The notes: a model not told the origin generated them from the sequence alone. Shown: positions 12,501 to 30,874, numbered from the stretch's first letter. The stretch: DNA of 64,000 nucleotides from Breviolum minutum Mf 1.05b.01 (GCA_000507305.1 DF239021.1:353769-417768); one strand, 5' to 3'. Numbers and translations are program-made.

Positions 12501-12642
12501 TGGTTTATAATGGAAAACCCTATTAAAATGGATGATTTGGGGGTACCACTATTTTCGGAAACATCTATATTGCTTCAAACTGAATTCATTTTAACCTTCG
12601 GAGTCCCCGCCTGTAAAACGATTTTCAAGGTTCCACTCGGAC
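6600..12642 (-). CDS. gpmA: 2,3-bisphosphoglycerate-dependent phosphoglycerate mutase (multi-exon, N-terminus missing)
   Basis: Cytosolic-type dPGM, which interconverts 3- and 2-phosphoglycerate in glycolysis. Exons placed by homology and reading phase: 12642-12611 ([11 protein letters not shown]), 12424-12367 ([18 protein letters not shown]), 11976-11856 ([25 protein letters not shown]), 11512-11452 ([20 protein letters not shown]), 11329-11282 ([16 protein letters not shown]), 11089-11063 (DDNPYHPKL), 10755-10711 ([15 protein letters not shown]), 8104-8048 ([13 protein letters not shown]), 7577-7512 ([19 protein letters not shown]) and 6640-6600 ([14 protein letters not shown]). The second catalytic histidine (LIAAHG) is present. 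The first (RHG) lies in an unplaced 5' exon. Small pieces are still missing before 11976 and between 8048 and 7577. The usual NERHYG motif reads NERMYG. Donors are GT, GC and GA, and phases agree at the junctions that could be joined. The 2.6 kb intron 8105-10710 carries satellite repeats and the assembly gap. Confidence 0.9.
8412..8635 (-). other. open frame inside a phosphoglycerate mutase intron
   Basis: A minus frame reads [20 protein letters not shown], then a stretch with [20 protein letters not shown]. It lies within the intron between mutase exons at 10711 and 8104. It may be a skipped or nested exon or a repeat relic. No family is recognised. Confidence 0.2.
8635..8703. repeat. dispersed direct repeat, copy 1 (partner at 10260-10331)
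   Basis: Starts AAATGAACTTTGAATCAGG and ends GCTTAGTGCA. The copy at 10260-10331 starts AAATGAACTTTGAATGAGG and ends GCTGAGTGCA, with the same order of blocks between. Both lie in the same mutase intron, about 1.6 kb apart. Confidence 0.65.
9093..9640. repeat. diverged G-rich satellite units around the assembly gap
   Basis: At least three related units are visible. Each has a G run, then TGACATGTAG or TGACAGGTA, an ATACC/TACCTGTCAAA block, an A/T-rich middle with TTGAAA or TGTGAAA, then ACAAATCAC-like sequence. Related blocks in the opposite orientation (CCTGACATGTCAAA, CCCCCAAGAAATATG) occur at 10.02-10.17 kb. Confidence 0.5.
9223..9453. other. assembly gap (231 N)
   Basis: A run of N flanked by seven G on the left and twelve G on the right, inside the G-rich repeat region. 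The estimated size is only as good as the scaffolding. A single further N is at 22523 in an (AAC)n tract. Confidence 0.99.
10260..10331. repeat. dispersed direct repeat, copy 2 (partner at 8635-8703)
   Basis: Second copy of the block described at 8635. On the minus strand this copy stays open ([10 protein letters not shown]), whereas the 8.6 kb copy has stops in the same frame. If either was ever coding, the 8.6 kb copy is the decayed one. Confidence 0.65.
10385..10475 (-). CDS. candidate exon in the mutase intron, unknown
   Basis: The minus frame reads [20 protein letters not shown] and continues PVGLEPGPW, which looks like a beta-rich coding segment. It does not fit the mutase sequence between the exons ending 10711 and starting 8104. 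It may be a nested gene piece, an alternative exon or a relic. Confidence 0.3.
12465..12565. mobile_element. MITE-like element, GTTTCC family (copy A) inside a mutase intron
   Basis: Arms 12460-12481 and 12549-12570 are inverted repeats matching at 21 of 22 positions. The element proper runs GGATGTTTCC to GGAAACATC and is flanked on both sides by TATAT, a likely target duplication. It fills 101 of the 186 nt of the intron 12425-12610. Its right half is homologous (GTTTCC-AAAATAGTGGTACCCCC) to the element at 35954-36053, in the opposite orientation. Confidence 0.75.
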
Positions 12643-12835
12643 CTCAAAAAAGACAAGGATGGCAGGGAAACCTCTGAGAGAACATAGTGTAGGATGATTC
12701 GCATTCCGGGGTTGATGAATTTGTGGTACGTACAAGTATTAGCAGAAGTGCACATGACATGTCGGCACTTCTCACCACGCAATGTGACATGGTGAAGTTA
12801 GTGCAGCCTTGCTACAGTGCGGAAAAGGGGTAGGC

Positions 12836-13363
12836 CCTGGAAAAAAAATTTACAACCCCTGGAAAACAAATTTAAGGGTTTCACCCCCACTAACCCCTGG
12901 AAAAAAAATTTAATACCCTGGAAAAGAAATTTAAGCATTCAACCTGAACCTGGCTGGAGGGGGGTTGGGGGGGATGCATTCACAAAACATGCTACGTGAT
13001 TCGCAGTTCGTAGAATTTTTGGGACCAGAGGACCAAAGCACTACACAACCACAGAACCAGAGAACCAGAGGACCACAGGACCAGAGGACCAAAGGACCAG
13101 AGGACGACAGCACCAGAGGACCAAAGGACCAGAGGACCACAGGACCAACAACCAGAGGACCAGAGGACCAGAGGACCAAAGGACCAGAGGACCACAGGAC
13201 CAGAGGACCACAGGACCAGAGGACCACAGGACCAGAGGACCAAACAACCAGAGGACCAGAGGACCACAGGGCCAGAGGAGCCTAAATTTCTTTTCCAGTA
13301 GCTGTAAATATTTTTTCCAGGGAACGTGAATTTTTTTCCAGGGAACGTAAATATGTTTTCCAG
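12836..13363. repeat. inverted iterated arms flanking an octamer minisatellite
   Basis: Four left iterons of the form CCCTGGAAAAnAAATTTA start near 12836, 12857, 12895 and 12916. Four iterons in reverse complement (TAAATTTCTTTTCCAG and variants) start near 13283, 13305, 13326 and 13348. Together they frame the minisatellite at 13023-13279, so the whole block of about 530 bp could fold back on itself. Confidence 0.7.
13023..13279. repeat. 8-bp minisatellite GACCAGAG / GACCACAG / GACCAAAG
   Basis: About 32 tandem octamers with three alternating variants. Since 8 is not a multiple of 3, all frames cycle through the same 24-bp pattern. The frames stay open on both strands, which creates spurious repeat ORFs (DQRTRGPQ on plus, GPLVLWSS on minus). 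It is not coding. Confidence 0.9.
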
Positions 13364-14163
13364 TATCATCCCGCGGAAAAGTATTGCCATTCACAAGCTC
13401 CCCAAAGCATTGGTAGCCCAACAAGTTTGAGAAATGTTTCTTACAAAGGAACTGTCACAAAGTGCTTCCACTTTTTGTTTCAAGCGCTCATGGCCAATCC
13501 CATGAAACACCAGTTCCAGTTTAGACAACGTCGAATTCCAACCGTCTCACAAACACATCCATTTTCCACCAATTTCAACTTGAATTTGTGAGGTTGGTTC
13601 AGGCCTTTAAAAAAATTGCCCTAGTTCCCTCAGCCTCCCAATATTCGAGTTTCCCAAACTCACCGTGGCGTAGCAACACCAAGGTATGGGTTCCATACTC
13701 CTGTGAATCCAGCAGGATGTGAAGCCAGAAGATATATTGAACACTCGACGAAAACTGCCTACCTGAAGTCAAATCTCAAGTCAACATGCTCCTACAAAGG
13801 TTTTGTTTGGCATACATGTACAAATTGTACAAGTTAGAATCACCAAAAGTCAAAAAGTTTGTAAATTTGGCTACATCGGCTCAGTCGTTGCTCTAGAAAA
13901 TGTAATGACCTCACATGATGCTCATGCATTTTTTTGGATGAAATAAACTGCGCATCTCCCAAAAAAAAACTTGCAACCTTTCTAAGTTTTCATAGCTTTC
14001 CCATCCTTTACCACCCAGCGGCCTACCAGTGAAAAAACTGGACAAACCAACCCTGCCTCCATGGTGGATACATCCAAGGCTGTAACGCCGAGGCCTAAAG
14101 ATTTCGCAAGCGACACATGTCAGGTGAAACGGCCAAATCGGGTGGTGGAAACAGCATGGTTTA

Positions 14164-14336
14164 ACTTCCCCCCTTTTCCCCCCGTTTTTGGGAATGTGTT
14201 AATTTTATGTTAATTTGTTCATCTATGATTTGTCAGATGATTCGAGAGAAGTCCGGGTTTCAACTTCCCCTCTTTTTTTGCGGAATTTGTTGATTTGTTC
14301 ATCTATGATTCATCATATGATTCGAGAGAAGTCCCG
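14164..14336. repeat. tandem duplication, unit about 85-95 bp
   Basis: Two adjacent copies share CAACTTCCCC, TTTGTTCATCTATGATT and ATGATTCGAGAGAAGTCC in the same order (about 14164-14257 and 14258-14336). No coding potential is evident. Confidence 0.6.
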
Positions 14337-14659
14337 GAAGCATTCTGCGGGATCAATGCTATGGAGAGAGCATCTATGTTTCTAGATTTTTTTTTGATGT
14401 ATATTGTTCAACTCTTTCGCTGACAAAGATGGAAAAAAGGGATCCCCATCCCCTCAGCTGTCTGACGGATGCCCAATGCCAAAGTGCAAGCAATCACCTG
14501 AGATGTCCAGTTGTCTTGTCCGACTGAAAACAATCAAAACGATCATCCGTTCGAAATGGAACCTGCTGATTCATGTCCTAATTTCCAGTCAACTACTAGT
14601 AGCAGGCTGGAACTGGCATTTTCGGAATAGGATACGCTTTTATACATGCTGGACTTCTC

Positions 14660-15010
14660 TACCAGCTATATTTGATTGAGGCAATCACAATGAATCTAAG
14701 CTCTGTACTACCGCGGCTGCGCATTTTCTTCCACGCCGCGGCCGGCGCTTCTCCTGTCGAAACGTAGCACGTTTTCGCATCCATCCATGTCCAACCATCC
14801 CATTTTAATTGCTCCTCCACGGGCACCGTCATGCGGTTGGAGCACCCTGAATCAAAATTTATAATATTCACATCACCAAGAGAGCCTCATGGCATCACCC
14901 AAGACTTCACACAACTATGTTGTCAGAAAAGTTAAGATGCTCACCCGGTTGAAATGCGCCGGGTTTTCACCAAGCAAGGGACTAGGGGCTTGGGCCAAAA
15001 TGAAGCGTTG
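14660..15010 (-). CDS. candidate exons between RFC1 and the mutase
   Basis: About 14945-15005 reads LAQAPSPLLGENPAHFNR and ends at a GTGAGC donor. About 14700-14840 reads VPVEEQLKWDGWTWMDAK and then TGEAPAAAWKKMRSRG. Composition and splice signals look real. They may be the 3' end of RFC1, the unplaced 5' end of the mutase, or a small separate gene. Confidence 0.35.
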
Positions 15011-15119
15011 ATGGATGAGACCCTTCAGCAATTATGATGCCTAAAATGCTTGCAGTTGATGGGATAAGATCAACTGCTGGATGTTGCGCCTGTAAAACAT
15101 GGTATCATAATCTAATTGT

Positions 15120-23551
<8,432 letters not shown>

Positions 23552-23979
23552 GGATGGAATACCACTTGGATCAATGATGAGTCAATTTTGGAACAAATAT
23601 TCTTACTGAAAAACAGCAGATGTGTTAAAGACCTTAGAGTTTGGTCAATGGCTTCAACATATCTGTAGATGTTCTCTTGATCACAAACGATGTCTATGAC
23701 CTTCCGACATTTTATTCAGAGGTTGCAATGGTATTTGAAGACTATCTCTGGGTGCTGTCCGGTATCGCTTCATTCCAAAAGAGGATCTAGCATCTTCTCC
23801 AAGGTTGATATAGATTAACATAGAAATTTGTGCTATCACTGTCATCCTTACTTTTGCATCCCCTTGGCTCCTACAACAGGCTCCTTTTCTGCAGCCGCAG
23901 AAACAACTTGAGCCCCATGAAAATCAGGTACTCCACTCCACCGTTGTTCGTCCAAAACTCATCTCTCAAAAAACTTCAC

Positions 23980-24660
23980 CGAACGACGGGTTCCAATGTG
24001 TAACGTCCTGGCTGCTATTCAGCTCTGGCCGAAAGGGGATGGGTGACATAGCCTCCCCTCCTGGCAAACAAAAGCAATTTCTTCGCCCCAAATGCTGGTG
24101 ACCATCCAACATCGAATCAACATGCATGGTTGAATCCGGTTCTGAACCATCCTTCATTCACACTCTACAGAACTTTTGGGCACTCTGACTCTATCATCTG
24201 TCCATCTTGTCATCCTTGTCTGTTTTGAAGTATCGCCACTTGCCACTATGGTTTCAAAAATCTCCTGAGATGTCCAAGCTCGAGGGCCAGGGCCTTGTAA
24301 CAAAAAAGAATCCAACAGTGGGATATCCGAGATGTCCAGTGTTACAAAATCTTCAGGTCAAAATGAATACAATCAAAAACGTTTCGTGGATGTCTAAAAT
24401 GCAGGAAACAAAATTACACTCCTGAAAACTAAAATGGCAATGGAAAATCCCCATGTTTAAATAGAAATACATCTTCAAATGGTGGATTTTCCAGCCAGCC
24501 ATGTAAGGTTTCGGGGATGCAAAAACTTCAGATCTTTCATGCATGACTGGAACCCTAAGCTCCGCACGATGACAAGAGTGAGGCGCTCTGTCCACTCTCT
24601 CCCACCTGATGGAGTGGTGGCAATGGATCCCACGGTGCCCTGGGTCCATGAGTTATCTGT
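23980..24660 (-). CDS. candidate exons of an unknown gene
   Basis: A minus frame over about 24480-24650 reads TPSGGRERTERLTLVIVRSL and then MKDLKFLHPRNLTWLAGK. Another, about 24010-24150, is open but weaker. Either could belong to the 5' part of RFC1 or to the next gene upstream. No domain is recognised. Confidence 0.25.
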
Positions 24661-24800
24661 AAATTATGGGACTTCCAAATAGTTTCCTGGAAAGTAACAA
24701 GCAACAAAAAATACAAAAACATCCCCTTTTCCAGAGTTAGATCTTTATTGATCCGTGTACAGTTCTCGGAAGCTTCAGCAACACTACAGTGTAATTCTTT

Positions 24801-24884
<84 letters not shown>
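24801..24884. repeat. (AAC)n microsatellite
   Basis: About 28 AAC units, again (GTT)n on the transcribed-gene strand. Confidence 0.97.
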
Positions 24885-25300
24885 TCCATCCCGTCTTCTT
24901 GGCTCTAACTGCCACGCCACTAGTGAGGCCTCCACTGGTGTGCCTGCAGTGTCCGGATACAAAATCTCACAAGTGGCCAAACCCATCACATGACTGTAGC
25001 GAGGAAAAAAAATAGTAATACCCTCCTGGGAACCAACATATCCCGACCCAGGGTATACGTGAAATGATTTTCCTTTTCCCCAGGTGGGATATGTTAGTTC
25101 CCTGGAGGGTATCCCAAAGTACAAGCTGTTCATCTGTTCCAAAAAAGAAGTGCTAAGCTTCTGGCTGCTTGACTTGGCGGCATGAGTTAACCTTTGGCCA
25201 AGTTTTCTGGACTCTTCCCTTAAAGGTCCAGAGATTGTATCTATACACACATGCTGGATTCCATCTTCAAATGTATGGAAATCTTCGGTTTTTAGGATGA
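24885..25300 (-). CDS. candidate exons either side of an inverted-repeat element
   Basis: About 25150-25290 reads DGIQHVCIDTISGPLREESR and then KLGQRLTHAAKSSSQKL. About 24890-25000 reads SHVMGLATCEILYPDTAGTP and then VEASLVAWQLEPR after a CGCTACAG acceptor. The element 25019-25111 lies in the intron between them. The protein is not recognised. Confidence 0.35.
25019..25111. mobile_element. MITE-like inverted-repeat element, TACCCTCC family
   Basis: Arms 25019-25044 and 25086-25111 match as inverted repeats at 24 of 26 positions (TACCCTCC-GGGAAC-AACATATCCC). The loop is 41 nt. A related single arm (CAGGGAACTAACATACCCC) is at about 57724-57743. Confidence 0.7.
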
Positions 25301-25814
25301 AAAACAGTGACAATACTGAACTGATATCACACGTCTGACCCATGCAGTGTTTTCTTGATACCTGGAGCATATCATGAAAACGTATGTCAGGACATCAAGG
25401 TATACCCTTCCTCCCATTATCATGGAAGAAAGGGTAATCCTAGATGGACATGAACAAAGGTGTGTCAGTTGTGTCATGCATGTCATGTCCAGGCCATTTC
25501 CGTGGCACAACGGTCCCCGGAAAAGCCACACAACAAAAACCAAGGGACACTCGAGAAATGAGGCCATCCACCCCACGACCTTAGTGATCTTTCGATGTTG
25601 GAGCTGGTCCGTGGTTCAACCAAAAATGGACCAAAAAAATATCGTATGCCAGTGGGTTAAACTCAAAAACAAATTGCCCTGTCAGGTTCTTTGTAAAAGT
25701 CTTGGTGTCAGTGGTAGGTGAGCACCTCCACTAATTCTCTTTGAGATTAAAAAGGAAAAAGTTTCATCTACAGTTTCATGCACAAAACTGTAGAATCTGG
25801 TGAAAATATGTTGC

Positions 25815-26185
25815 TCAACTACACCTTTTGCAATACAACTCCTGAAATTTCTTCAGCCAAGGGTCCACGAGCTGCTTTCGTGTCAGTGGAAACTTTGGGC
25901 ACAACATCTCCTGGCAGAGCTGACCAGGTAACAAAAACACCAGGATTCCAGTCACAAATGAAGGTTTAGTTCGGGATTCCCCGCTAAAAATGGAACTAAT
26001 CCCTGGTTGTGACTGTTGCTGGGTGTGGGGGTAGTTCCAAGGGATACCTGGAAATTTTGGTGATATCAACAGCAAGTCGTGGAAGGAACTTGCCAAAATG
26101 TCAGGTTGTTCAGGTCGATCTCCAAATTGAGTCATCATCAGCTTGACATCTGTGTGCAATTTCCATATGCACGTACAAGTACAGA
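25815..26185 (-). CDS. candidate exons of an unknown gene
   Basis: About 26050-26165 reads HTDVKLMMTQFGDRPEQPDI and then ASSFHDLLLISPKFP. About 25830-25925 follows a GGTCAG acceptor and reads LCQEMLCPKFPLTRKQLVDP up to a GTGTAG donor. An alternative frame over the second piece (PGDVVPKVSTDTKAARGPL) is also plausible. No function is assigned. Confidence 0.3.
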
Positions 26186-26547
26186 GACACTCACACATAC
26201 GTCACATACTGCATGCCCGGACATGTACAGTGTGACATACAAATTGTATATCAACTTAAACAGCAAACATACACATGTTCACAATAGGTACATGTGTCCT
26301 TGCATCATGTCAAGTTAGATATGCCACTTAAACACCGCTGCATTTCCAAACTCGTTGCACCTGTCGTTGACCTCACGTTCCGCAGCAGCCGATCGACAAA
26401 TCGTTCTACCGATGCCGATGCCTGACAACAATATTACACCAACCTTCAAATCCTTCAAAATGAGACAAATTTACTGATGTCACTTTGTCACTCCGTCACA
26501 TGACTTCGACCACACAAATAAGGGGCGGGGGCTCACTTGCGCCTACG

Positions 26548-26630
26548 CTTTTGACTCACTTGTACCTACAGGTTTTTGACTCACTTGTACCTACAAAATC
26601 TAAAAAATTGACTCAGTTATACCTACAAGG
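26548..26630. repeat. tandem repeat of TTGACTCACTTGTACCTACA
   Basis: Three to four imperfect units (CTCACTTGCGCCTACG, TGACTCACTTGTACCTACA, the same again, TGACTCAGTTATACCTACA) with variable spacers. Confidence 0.7.
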
Positions 26631-26741
26631 GTGGGGTGGGGTGGGGATGCTAACGTACAGGTCAGGAGCAAGACAGACCTGAGCATACATACGAGGGCGA
26701 TCCAAAAATGAGCGACGGTGGCCCAAAAAACCTTTGTCCAG

Positions 26742-26745
26742 TAGC

Positions 26746-26779
<34 letters not shown>

Positions 26780-26971
26780 ATAGTAGTAGTAGTAGGAGTA
26801 GGAGTAGTAGTAGTAGTAGTAGTAATAGTAGTAGTAGTAGGAGTAGTAGTAGTAGTAGTGGTAGTAGTAGTAGTAGTAGTAGTAGTAATAGTAGTAGTAG
26901 TAGTAGTAGTAGTAGTAATAGTAGTAGTAGGAGGAGGAGGAGTAGTGGTAGTAGTAGTAGTAGTAGTAGTC

Positions 26972-27003
<32 letters not shown>

Positions 27004-27007
27004 CGTG

Positions 27008-27040
<33 letters not shown>

Positions 27041-27126
27041 ATAGTAGTAGTAGTAGGAGTAGTAGTAATAGTAGTAGTAATAGTAGTAGTAGTAGGAGGA
27101 GGAGGAGGAGTAGTGGTAATAGTAGT
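26742..27126. repeat. 385-bp (TAG)n-based trinucleotide tract with AGG, TGG and TCG interruptions
   Basis: A very long, impure AGT/TAG tract. Three plus frames and two minus frames stay open through it, giving poly-Val, poly-Ser, poly-Leu and poly-Thr readings. It is followed by two and a half copies of a 24-bp unit (GGCACAACCGAGACAGAGTC..., about 27145-27205). Confidence 0.95.
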
Positions 27127-27351
27127 GCTGCGAACCACTGAAACGGCCGCAGGCACAACCGAGACAGAGTCCGCGGGCACAACCGAGTCAGAATCCGCGG
27201 GTACAACCGAGGCACCTCCCACAAATAAACGTCTATGCAAAGAGATGGAAAATGATGATCGCACCAGAATTCTGCAGATTCGTAGGCGATCATTTTGCGC
27301 TGAAAGTGTTGAGATGGCTGACATGGCTCACATGTCACGCATCATGCCTCA

Positions 27352-27378
27352 CAAGGGGTCTCACTTTAAGACCCCTTG
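27352..27378. repeat. perfect 10-bp stem hairpin
   Basis: CAAGGGGTCT, 7-nt loop CACTTTA, AGACCCCTTG. It resembles a terminator-type stem but has no following U-run, and the genome is eukaryotic. Function unknown. Confidence 0.7.
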
Positions 27379-27582
27379 TCACTTTTGTGACTGTGAAACG
27401 GCGAATGAAAAGTATGAGACTCTCATGGTCTGAAAACTGGTAGTGATCCCTGGCCCCGGATTTCCAAACAAACCGATCGCCATGGATAACCACCCAATGA
27501 GCAGTGAAAATCGGATTGCCCTGTTAGATTCCCAAGTGATTTGCCTCCTCGGCATAAATGCTTTGTTTTACAGTAAGTGAAA

Positions 27583-27660
27583 AGTAGATGGCACAGTCCC
27601 TACATATTGGTTTATAAGGACCCTTTACTAACCTACCTCCTGGTATCTGTGCCATCTATT
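27583..27660. mobile_element. short inverted-repeat element, AGTAGATGGCACAG family
   Basis: Arms AGTAGATGGCACAG (27583-27596) and its inverse (27647-27660) match at 13 of 14, with weaker pairing extending about 15 bp outwards (TTTTACAGTAAG against CCTTAAGGTAAAA). Only one copy is seen. Confidence 0.55.
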
Positions 27661-27909
27661 TTGACCTTAAGGTAAAACTCTGGTTTGCACTGCTCCGGTG
27701 TCTATCTACTGATCATAATGATCGCAGAGTCGCTATGAGTAGCGTAGGGTCGCTTGCAATCCTGGTACCGCAACAGCTGGCGTATCAAAACGATTGATCC
27801 CAAGAATTGACAGCCGGAATACCAAAAACAACCCAGTAGCTTTGTTACCCAAATTGCCTACATGTTGCTTGTAATCATATCATATTATCTTGTCAATTGT
27901 ATATCCCCA

Positions 27910-28090
27910 TCTCTGGTGTGTGTTTCATTGAGGAAGAACTGCCGAAGTCGTCATAAAAATGCCAGTCTCCCAAACTGCACAAAACAATGGGCTCAAGTGG
28001 CCATGGCATTTGCTCGAATTTTGCTCGAGTGATCCGAAACACAATTGACCAAGTATCTTGATGAATTATATGATCTATCACCACCTTCAA
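27910..28090 (-). CDS. candidate exon, unknown protein
   Basis: The minus frame reads VVIDHIIHQDTWSIVFRITR, then FEQMPWPLEPIVLCSLGDWH, then FYDDFGS. Its rich aromatic and charged composition strongly suggests coding. No family is recognised. Confidence 0.4.
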
Positions 28091-28329
28091 AACAACTGAT
28101 ACTTGATAGGATGGGAATCTCTATATAAACTACCTTCTGGGGCGACGTCACTAGAAGCATTCAAACGTTGGGAAAAAGAAAATCTCAACTGAGCATATTG
28201 AAGCGAGTCTATTTGAGGAGCTCGCATCGGAAAAACAGGATGTCTGTGTGCAGTCAGTTGAATACTTGATAGACATCAGTTGCCACTGAACCACTGTACC
28301 TGAACTGAAAGAAGTCTAGGTTCCCTTAT

Positions 28330-28530
28330 AGATATTGCCTCGCTGTTGTGAAACTTCGCCAAAATCCTGCATATCTTTTAGGGATCCCTCAACACGCAAA
28401 AATTGTACAGTGTTCCAAACCCTGACTGCTAGAATCAGGGTTAAGCAAAGTCCCACTCGCAACTTACCACCACCCTGTGCTGCCAAGGATCTTCTTGGCG
28501 ACAGCTTGGAAGGCTTTGGCGATCCTCAGC
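28330..28530 (-). CDS. candidate exons, unknown protein
   Basis: About 28465-28525 reads LRIAKAFQAVAKKILGSTG and ends at a GTAAGT donor. About 28340-28430 reads VRVWNTVQFLRVEGSLKDMQ and then DFGEVSQQRG after a TAGCAG acceptor. The two frames are consistent with consecutive exons. Possibly the same gene as 27.9-28.1 kb. Confidence 0.4.
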
Positions 28531-29029
28531 CAAAGACATAACGGTCCAAGTAGACGTTACTCTTGACCAACCACAAGGACTCATCTTTTTGCGATTCTAG
28601 GAGGATGCTTTGGAGCATGTTTAAAATGCTTCAAAATGCCAAAGATAAAGATGTCTTTGTTATTTCGTCATCTCTCCAAGTTGACTTGAAATTACACCAT
28701 CACCATAGATCCCAAACACTTTCAGCTAAAAGCACACCACGCGCAAGCCGGGCCCAAGCCCGGAAGAAGTGCACAGCTGTGCAACCACCAGCTGGGTGAG
28801 TTACTGAAATGTACCCATCAAACACAAAGATCTTAAATCATGATGAAAGTTTGAGAAATCATGGGGACTCCCAAACCAAGCAAAGTTTGTTCTTCTGCCC
28901 AAAATGTGGGAAAGCAGAAGATCTGTCCATCTTCCATACGCTGCCAATAACCGGCACCGGGACCAGAAGAGCTTACAACCATGGTTAAATAGGGTTTGCT
29001 GGGGTTATAACTACCTTATAACTAGGGGG

Positions 29030-29204
29030 GCCCCTTCTTGTAGTAGTAGGAAGTAGGGGGTAGCAGTAGGTCTCCCACGCAGCCGTGCAAAACCAGCCCA
29101 AGCATCGGCGACACTTCAGGAACGCGTGCTTCTCCTGAACATGCAAGCAAACACGGCAATGGCAGTCGTTTGGAGAAGAACGCTGTGGCGAGGTCAATGA
29201 ATCC

Positions 29205-29215
<11 letters not shown>
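29030..29215 (-). CDS. candidate exon with a Cys-rich (zinc-finger-like) cluster
   Basis: Starting beside the (AAC)n tract, the minus frame reads DCHCRVCLHVQEKHAFLKCR followed by RCLGWFC. The C-x-C-x2-C...C-x2-C spacing, with a histidine between, looks like a zinc-binding module. The family is not identifiable and the exon ends are not fixed. Confidence 0.35.
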
Positions 29216-29256
<41 letters not shown>

Positions 29257-29257
29257 G
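29205..29257. repeat. (AAC)n microsatellite
   Basis: About 17 AAC units ending in AGCAG. The left flank CTGTGGCGAGGTCAATGA...TCCAAC matches the flank of a short tract at 16868-16915. Confidence 0.95.
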
Positions 29258-30874
29258 CAGGGTGCATATGATTCTGCGGGCTGATGGGTCAGCTACTACA
29301 TATGACTTTCAGAATTACATCATCTTTCCCTCAAGTGTGCCATGTCATCCACCCTATGTCCACGTGCCTGTACGCACCTCAATGGGCCGTTCCTTATAGG
29401 CCACCTGAGGGATTTTCACCCACACGATTCGTAGGGTAACCGGTCCTTCAAGTTGCTTATTCTTGATAGGACCAGAGTAAGCAGTTCATGTTGAGATGTC
29501 AATATGCAAAGATCCTGATGACAACAAGATAAGATGATGAGATCGTGTCTAATGCAAACAGTTCCAAATAGTTTCGAAACGTACAGGTTTGAGTCAAAGG
29601 TGTTGTTTGAGGTAGTGTTTCCAACAAGGCCAGCTCTGCCTTGTGAGAAGAAAGACTTTCTTCCAGAATGCCACCAAGTATTCAAAATCACAAAAGAAGT
29701 TTCTCCGGTAATTTGTTGATGATGAACACACTTGTGAGTGTACTTGGAACATTTTTGCTATGTCACATATCAATACGATGATATATGGGTGGAATTAAAT
29801 CAAATAAATATCATATGTTTTTCCCAAGTTTCTTTCGCAGTGAAAACTTGTATTTAGCTCATCTGCGTTTTTTTGGTCCCGTCTTCCAAGCCCCGGCCTC
29901 TACCGGTTGCACCGGTTGTGATAAGCCGGTACAGGTGGTGCGTGTTGCGGGTGGACCACTTGGGAGACTCTCGGGCAAGAAGGCCATCCATTGAGCACCT
30001 TAAAGAACCAAATCATGGGCTCTTACATTGGTGACTTGGTGTATTTTTTTGAAACAACATCTACAAGCTCTAAAAAAATATATATATATATATACATATA
30101 CTGTATATCCCCTACCAGGGTCCCAGCACCCGCCCTTGAGTCGAGGATGTTTGGAGCAAAGGCTGGATATGTGATCGTTCTACTGGGCAGATATTTTTCA
30201 AGCGTTTTCAATTTCAAGACATTGAAATGACGAAGGAAAAAATCTGGGGAGATTAAATCTCCGACTCAAAAAAACGAACATTTTAAGCTGATGCCACTAT
30301 TGATGGAAGGAATCCAGCTGACCTGTTGGTAGGTAGTTTATCCCATTATCTATAGGGTTTTAAATGGTTTTAAGGGTTTTATACATCCCAGGTGGTGATC
30401 GCCGGATTTCTTCCATCAACAGACATCTCCCATGCCCACCCCACCTGGATCATTCAAACTGCCACAGCTCGGTACTTCTTCCACCACCTGAGGCTAGTGA
30501 CGTCTTCAACAAAGGTAGCTTTAGGGTATAAACTCCTTATATTGGGGGATGGTCATCCCATCTTTAATAAGGAATCCTTATAACTTATAATGGTAGTAAT
30601 GGGTATATAACAGTCTACTATTGGGTTGATGAATTTATCCCTAACCAATGGGAGTTTGGACCCCAACACACATGACTTTCCTGATGCCTTGATTCCCCAA
30701 AAATCACCTCACTTGGACAACAATTGATGGTTTCACTCATCAGAATAATACAGCAACCCTTCCAAATTCAGGATTTTTTTTTCAATCCAACCTACAAATA
30801 CATACTGAAACTCATCACGTCTCAATACTAACAAATTCATACAAATTCACTATTCAACTTTATGTTCATGTGTC

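Noticed and set aside
12931..13424. Long frames on both strands reading GPLVLWSS and DQRTRGPQ repeats
   Set aside because: Produced by an 8-bp minisatellite that keeps all frames open; no conserved protein. The array also has no spacers, so it is not CRISPR.
27352..27378. Rho-independent terminator
   Set aside because: Strong stem but no U-run, and the organism is eukaryotic.
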